From the NCBI RefSeq assembly GCF_003323745.1, contig NZ_QOIL01000004.1, positions 317,670 to 381,669 on the forward strand: DNA of 64,000 nt. Direction: 5' to 3'. A model generated the notes under the pieces. It ran no database searches and was not told the DNA's origin. It was given only the letters and a program-made list of their open reading frames with translations. This document shows, piece after piece, positions 59,481 to 64,000 of this stretch. The stretch comes from Sphaerisporangium album. Its GTDB lineage: Bacteria; Actinomycetota; Actinomycetes; Streptosporangiales; Streptosporangiaceae. Position 1 is the stretch's first letter. Each line of letters begins with the position of its first letter. The translations under genes were made by a program, and so were the position numbers.

Positions 59481-61427
59481 GTGGCGGACGTGCACCCAGA
59501 GCATGCGCAGCTGCAAGCTGATCGGATCTATCTGGGCTGGCAGTACGCGATGCTGTATCCAGAGCCCGGCCCGCCGCCCAAACGTCCCTCGCCCGAGGAC
59601 GTCCCCGAGGAGCCCGCGGAGGTCGACCCCGCCTGGGTGCGCCGCGAGCGCCTCAAGGAGGACCTGCTCAACCGTCCCATGAAGATCGTCGGCGTCTTCA
59701 TGGTCGTCCTCGCGCTCGTCATGGTCGTCCTCGGCGTCACCGAGACCATGGACTGGACGTTCGTGACCGCCGGGCTCGTCGTCACCTGCGGCGTCGCGGC
59801 GATCTGCTGGTACGCCGTCCACCAGGGCGAGCGCGCGCTGCGCTCCCGCATCAAGGAGCAGGAGGCGCGCGCCGACGACCGGCGCAGGCGCCGAGAGCGC
59901 GACCTGTTCGACGCCCAGGAGCGGCACGCCGAGCGCTACCGCGCGTGGGCCGCCAAGAAGGAGCAGTACGACCGGCAGCTCACCTGGTACGCCGTCGCGG
60001 TCCCCGACGAGATCGACCGCATCGACGTCGCCGGCGGCACCCTGCCCGGCTGGTCGGCCCTCATCACGCTGCTCGGCGCCACGCGGCTGTACAGCGGCGG
60101 CCACCTCACCGTCCTGGACCTGTCCGAGGGCGCCATCGCCAAGGACCTGATCGAGCTGGCCCGGCGCGGCGGCGACGACCCGCTGGTGTGGGTGCTGCCC
60201 ACCGACCTGCCGAGGCTCGACCTCGGCGCCACGCTGCCGCCGGAGGCGTTCGCCGACGTCCTCGCGCACGTCGTCAGCGTCAGCGAGGAGCACCGCACCA
60301 CCCGCGACCTGAGCTTCGACAACGCGATCCTGGAGCGGGTGCTCGAAGTCCTCGGCGAGAACGCCACGATCAACCAGGTCACCGCCGCCCTGCGCGCCCT
60401 CGCCCAGGTCGGCGACCCGCGCGACGACCTGCGGTACGGCCTGCTCACCGCCACCCAGCTCGAACGCATCGGCACGCTGTTCGGCCGGGGCGTCACCGAC
60501 CGCGTCGTCATCGAGCGCGCCTGGGCCCTGGAGTCCCAGCTCCGCAAGCTGGAGACCCTGGGCTCGGAGGCGGTACGGCTGCCGCCCGCGCGGCTGCGCG
60601 TGGTGTCGATGGACCGCCAGGCCGGGGTCTTCGGCAACCGCGTCCTCGGCACGTACGTCGCGACCGCGCTCACGCACATCCTGCGCCAGTCCCCGGCCTC
60701 CGAGCGGCCCTGGTACCACACGATCATCGTCGCGGGCGCGGACAAGCTGCGCGGCGACGTCCTGGACCGGCTCATGGACGCCTGTGAGACCTCCCAGACG
60801 GGCCTCGTGCTCACCTACCGCTCCCTCACGCCGACCGTCCGGGAGCGCCTCGGGCGGGGCCACGCCGCCGTCGCGTTCATGCGCCTCGGCAACGCCGAGG
60901 ACGCCCGGGTCGCCAGCGAGCACATGGGCACCGAGCACCGCCTGGAGCTGGCCCAGCTCACCGAGTCCATCAGCCCCACCGTGGACGGCCTGAACGGCTC
61001 CTACACCTCCACCGTCGGCGACGGCGCGGGCCGGGGCGGCGCCGGCGGCCACGAGAAGGCCGAGGGCGACCTGAAGGAGAGCATCACCGAGTCCACCGAG
61101 TGGGGGCGCAGCGCCAGGAAGGCCATGGGCGAGGAGCGCGTGCTGCACCGCAGCCGCGAGTTCCTGGTCGAGCCGCACCAGTTGCAGCAGTTGCCCACCA
61201 CGTCGGTGATCGTCACCCACGCCACCGTCGAGGGACGCCAGGTAAGGCTCGCCGACGCCAACCCGGCCATCCTCACCTTCCCCAAGACCACTTTGGGGGA
61301 GTTCGAGGAGGTGCGCCGGGTCATGCTCACCCCGGCCCCGCAGCCCGAGCCGGACCCCGAGGAGGACTCGTTCGCCCCCAACCTCGGTCCGCCGCCCGAG
61401 CGGCTGGACTGGAGGAAAACGCATTGA
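59481..61427 (+). CDS. Membrane protein with ATPase-like core but no P-loop; partner of the HerA-type ATPase
   Basis: A 648-residue protein. After a Pro/Glu-rich N-terminus come two adjacent membrane helices (about 68-90 and 95-115) and a charged coiled coil (about 125-170, rich in Arg/Glu). The large cytoplasmic part (about 175-560) has alternating strands and helices in the style of TraD/HerA motors, including HTIIVAGADKLRGD, a Walker-B-like strand, but no GxxxxGKS. An acidic Pro-rich tail ends the protein. GTG 59481 follows GGAGG by four bases. It is followed 50 bases later by the true ATPase, so the pair may form a mixed ring with this subunit as the membrane anchor. Function unknown. Confidence 0.72.
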   Translation: MADVHPEHAQLQADRIYLGWQYAMLYPEPGPPPKRPSPEDVPEEPAEVDPAWVRRERLKEDLLNRPMKIVGVFMVVLALVMVVLGVTETMDWTFVTAGLVVTCGVAAICWYAVHQGERALRSRIKEQEARADDRRRRRERDLFDAQERHAERYRAWAAKKEQYDRQLTWYAVAVPDEIDRIDVAGGTLPGWSALITLLGATRLYSGGHLTVLDLSEGAIAKDLIELARRGGDDPLVWVLPTDLPRLDLGATLPPEAFADVLAHVVSVSEEHRTTRDLSFDNAILERVLEVLGENATINQVTAALRALAQVGDPRDDLRYGLLTATQLERIGTLFGRGVTDRVVIERAWALESQLRKLETLGSEAVRLPPARLRVVSMDRQAGVFGNRVLGTYVATALTHILRQSPASERPWYHTIIVAGADKLRGDVLDRLMDACETSQTGLVLTYRSLTPTVRERLGRGHAAVAFMRLGNAEDARVASEHMGTEHRLELAQLTESISPTVDGLNGSYTSTVGDGAGRGGAGGHEKAEGDLKESITESTEWGRSARKAMGEERVLHRSREFLVEPHQLQQLPTTSVIVTHATVEGRQVRLADANPAILTFPKTTLGEFEEVRRVMLTPAPQPEPDPEEDSFAPNLGPPPERLDWRKTH

Positions 61428-61477
61428 ACAGGTAATCCCCTGGCAAACGCCGGTGGCATAAGGGATTTGAGCTTGAT

Positions 61478-64000
61478 ATGCAGGCAAGCGTGTCCTCCGC
61501 AGCGCCCAGCGCGCCGTTCCCGCTGAGTGGTCCGTGGTATCGCATCCAGGCGATCACGGCGCCCTCGCGCAGCTCGTCGGCCGAGTGGGACTTCGTCACC
61601 GTCCTGCCCGCCGTGCTCTCCGCCGCCCAGCGCAACCGGCCCTTCGTCATCGGCTGGCTCTCCCGGGGTTCCGGCGCGCCGCTCGAACTCATCACCAACG
61701 CCGGTCCGCTCACGCCGCCGCGCCCGCCCCGCCGCGCGTCCACCGCCACCGTCGAGGAGCCGCCGCAGGGCCCGCAGCCGCTGCTGTTCCCCGGCGGCGC
61801 GCGCGGCGTCGAGATCGGCGACGACTGGCTGGCCGACCTCGCCGACCTCACCTGGACGCCGTGCCCCGGCCGCCAGGCGCCGCCGCTCGGCGGGCGAAGG
61901 GAACCGGGCCCCGACGATCTGCTGCGGCCCACCCTGTTCGAGTCGACGCTGGTCACGCTGATGTCCCGCCCGTTCGCCTGGCTGGTCGTGGCCGAGCCCA
62001 CCGACCTGCTCGACGCCGAGGTCGCCCACCTGCGCACCCAGCTCAACGTGCTGCGCCAGTACGGCGACGCCTCCGAGCGCAGCCGGTACGACGCCGAGCG
62101 GGCCGAGCGGCGCATGCAGGAGCTCGACGCCTTCCGCGAGGCGGGCCTGTGGAACGTCCGCGTCCTGGCCGGCGCGGCGGGCCCCGACGAGCTGCGGCAG
62201 ATCGCGCCCGTGCTGGTCGGCTCGGTCGAGATGAGCCACCACCCCTACCGGCTGCGCAGCGCCCTGTCGCTGCCGATCCTCGCCGGCTTCGGGCGCTCCA
62301 CCACCGTGGAGCCGCTGTACGGCTTCGCCGAGGTGCTGGGCGTGACCCTGCAGGACCCCTCCGACGGCGCGGCGGCCCCGTTCGCCGCCACCGCGGGGGC
62401 GCTCGCCGCCCTGGCCGGGCTGCCCCGCCGCGAGGTGCCGGGCGTCCGCGTGCTCGACGCCGGGTTCTTCGACGTGACCAGCGAGGCCGACGTCCGCAAC
62501 ACCGGCGAGCCGGTCCTCGACCTCGGCGCGATCATCGATGGGCAGGACCGCGCGGTCGGCAAGTTCCGCGTCCCGCTGGCCACGCTCAACCGGCACGCCT
62601 TCGTCACCGGCGCGACCGGCTCGGGCAAGTCGCAGACCGTCCGCCACCTGCTCGAACAGCTCACCGACGCCGGCATCCCGTGGCTGGCGATCGAGCCCGC
62701 CAAGTCCGAGTACGCCGCCATGGCCGGGCGCGTCGGCCACCGGGCGCCGCTGACGGTGATCAACCCCTCCGCGCCCGACAACGTGCCGTTCAGCGTCAAC
62801 CCGCTGGCCCCCGAGCCCGGGTACCCGGTGCAGGCGCACATCGACATGGTCAGGGCCCTGTTCATGGCGGCCTTCGACGCCGAGGAGCCGTTCCCGCAGA
62901 TCATGTCGCTGGCGCTCCAGCGGGTGTACGAGGCCAACGGGTGGGACGTCGTCACCGGCGGCGGCGTCCCCGGCGCCGCCGTCCAGCCGGCCGTCCCGAC
63001 GCTCGCGCAGTTACAGACCCACGCCCTGGAGGTGATCCAGGAGATCGGGTACGGCAACGAGGTGCAGGCCGACGTCGAGGGCTTCATCAGCCTGCGGCTC
63101 AGGAGCCTGCGCGTCGGCTCGGCGGGACGGTTCTTCGAGGGCGGCCACCCCGCCGACATCGGGGGCCTGTTACAGCGCAACGTCGTCTTCGCGATCGAGG
63201 ACGTCGCCAACGACGAGGACAAGGCGTTCCTCATGGGCACGCTGATCATCCGAATCGTCGAGCACCTGCGGATGCGCGCCCGCCAGGAGAAGGCCAAGGG
63301 GCTCCAGCACGTCATCGTGATCGAGGAGGCCCACCGGCTTCTGCGAGACCGGGGCTCCCAGCGGGCCGCCACCCACGCCGTCGAGCTGCTCGCCGGGATG
63401 CTGGCCGAGATCCGCGCCTACGGCGAGGGCATCGTCGTCGCCGAGCAGATCCCCACCAAGCTCATCGCCGACGTCGTGAAGAACACCGCGCTCAAGGTCG
63501 TCCACCGTCTGCCGGCCGAGGACGACCGCAGGCTGGTCGGCGCCGCCATCAACCTGAGCGAGGAGCAGTCCCGCCAGGTCGTGTCCCTCCAGCCCGGCAT
63601 CGCCGCCGTCTTCGCCGACGGCATGGACCGCCCGCTGCGCATCCAGGTGCCCCTCGGCGAGGACCGCGAGCACACGCTGCTCGGCCCCACTCCGCCCATC
63701 CGCGGCCGCCGCTCGGCCGCGTGCGGGCACGAGTGCACCGAGGGCAAGGCGTGCACGCTGTTCGAGCTGCGGGAGGCCGACCTGCTCGCCGACGCCCCCG
63801 AGTGGGCGTGGCTGCGCATCTGGACCGACACCGTGGTGCTGGCCTTCTGCGCGAACCGGTCACTGCCCGGCGTGCCGCGCGTGCTCGCCGACCTCTGGGC
63901 CGAGCTGCCGCCGCGCCGCCGCGAATGCCTGCTGGCCACGCTCGTCGAACGCGCGGTGGCCGTCCGGGCGTGGTCGCTGCGCACGTTCTACGACCCGTCC
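61478..64000 (+). CDS. HerA/FtsK-type (DUF87) ATPase, truncated by the window end
   Basis: At least 841 residues, still open at the edge. A divergent N-terminal domain (about 1-340) precedes a motor domain with Walker A TGATGSGKSQT (near residue 380), IEPAKSEYAAM typical of HerA/TraC-like pumps, and Walker B HVIVIEEAHRLL (near 613). IVVAEQIPTKL and ALKVVHRLPAEDD are the usual sensor and arginine-finger regions. A Cys cluster CGHECTEGKAC (about 752-762) follows, possibly binding zinc. Such ATPases drive DNA or protein through rings. The ribosome site is weak, and the ATG at 61478 is the first in frame after the partner gene. Confidence 0.85.
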   Translation, partial: MQASVSSAAPSAPFPLSGPWYRIQAITAPSRSSSAEWDFVTVLPAVLSAAQRNRPFVIGWLSRGSGAPLELITNAGPLTPPRPPRRASTATVEEPPQGPQPLLFPGGARGVEIGDDWLADLADLTWTPCPGRQAPPLGGRREPGPDDLLRPTLFESTLVTLMSRPFAWLVVAEPTDLLDAEVAHLRTQLNVLRQYGDASERSRYDAERAERRMQELDAFREAGLWNVRVLAGAAGPDELRQIAPVLVGSVEMSHHPYRLRSALSLPILAGFGRSTTVEPLYGFAEVLGVTLQDPSDGAAAPFAATAGALAALAGLPRREVPGVRVLDAGFFDVTSEADVRNTGEPVLDLGAIIDGQDRAVGKFRVPLATLNRHAFVTGATGSGKSQTVRHLLEQLTDAGIPWLAIEPAKSEYAAMAGRVGHRAPLTVINPSAPDNVPFSVNPLAPEPGYPVQAHIDMVRALFMAAFDAEEPFPQIMSLALQRVYEANGWDVVTGGGVPGAAVQPAVPTLAQLQTHALEVIQEIGYGNEVQADVEGFISLRLRSLRVGSAGRFFEGGHPADIGGLLQRNVVFAIEDVANDEDKAFLMGTLIIRIVEHLRMRARQEKAKGLQHVIVIEEAHRLLRDRGSQRAATHAVELLAGMLAEIRAYGEGIVVAEQIPTKLIADVVKNTALKVVHRLPAEDDRRLVGAAINLSEEQSRQVVSLQPGIAAVFADGMDRPLRIQVPLGEDREHTLLGPTPPIRGRRSAACGHECTEGKACTLFELREADLLADAPEWAWLRIWTDTVVLAFCANRSLPGVPRVLADLWAELPPRRRECLLATLVERAVAVRAWSLRTFYDPS

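Noticed and set aside
59382..62839. Two long minus-strand frames (701 and 612 codons)
   Set aside because: Antisense to the membrane partner and the HerA-type ATPase, whose motifs are unmistakable on the plus strand.

Overview
The window is one contiguous stretch of very GC-rich actinomycete chromosome. Mycothiol synthase, GlnR, an LmeA-like protein, a zinc-free ribosomal protein cluster, frequent GTG starts and leaderless-looking promoters point to a mycelial actinobacterium. A Streptosporangiales member such as an Actinomadura relative is my inference; there is no rRNA to confirm it. No CRISPR array or rRNA is present. There is one complete tRNA gene, tRNA-Gly(CCC).

Layout. 1-9.9 kb: aldose epimerase; a compact archaeal-type AspRS with a T-box leader; a secreted Xaa-Pro peptidase; RecQ overlapping a TSUP transporter tail to tail; RNase HII. 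10-21.4 kb: mostly secreted or accessory metabolism, namely an epoxide-hydrolase-like protein, an RNA methyltransferase, RidA, PhoX, a two-discoidin GH64 glucanase with a LacI-type palindrome upstream, an LLM oxidoreductase and a multicopper oxidase operon. 21.7-28.4 kb: a P450, a small secreted peptide, two copies (one decayed) of an unknown membrane protein, and a NarL-type two-component system followed by a Ca/H antiporter. 28.4-31 kb: a divergent zinc-starvation cluster (COG0523 protein + S18 against L33, L31B, L28, S14 and L32) around a Zur-like box.

31-40.7 kb is the accessory region. It holds a broken methyltransferase, an SGNH hydrolase, a small P-loop kinase, three decayed tyrosine-integrase ends, an FtsK/Tra remnant, an IS481-type remnant, a VapBC pair, a pentapeptide-repeat membrane protein and a fibre-like repeat protein. 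Three copies of the 3' half of tRNA-Gly(CCC) (34.8, 38.2 and 40.65 kb) mark it as remains of tandem integrated elements of the pSAM2/AICE type.

40.8-52 kb is conserved core: dcd, the phosphate transporter and its PhoU-like partner, mshD, 5'-nucleotidase, glnR, a MoaD-like protein, lmeA, an ECF sigma/anti-sigma pair, a thioredoxin, a cysteine-containing leader peptide, DUF4395, thiosulfate sulfurtransferase and DUF1416. From memory this resembles the M. tuberculosis Rv0814c-Rv0821c neighbourhood.

52-64 kb is the most interesting block. A four-gene cassette occurs twice: a polytopic membrane protein facing, tail to tail and overlapping, a translationally coupled run of three single-pass proteins. 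The two three-gene operons share an ungapped promoter element. The second cassette diverges from a membrane protein with an ATPase-like fold but no visible P-loop, followed by a HerA/FtsK-type ATPase cut by the window end. I do not recognise this as a described system; it looks like a membrane-anchored ATPase machine with two paralogous envelope modules.
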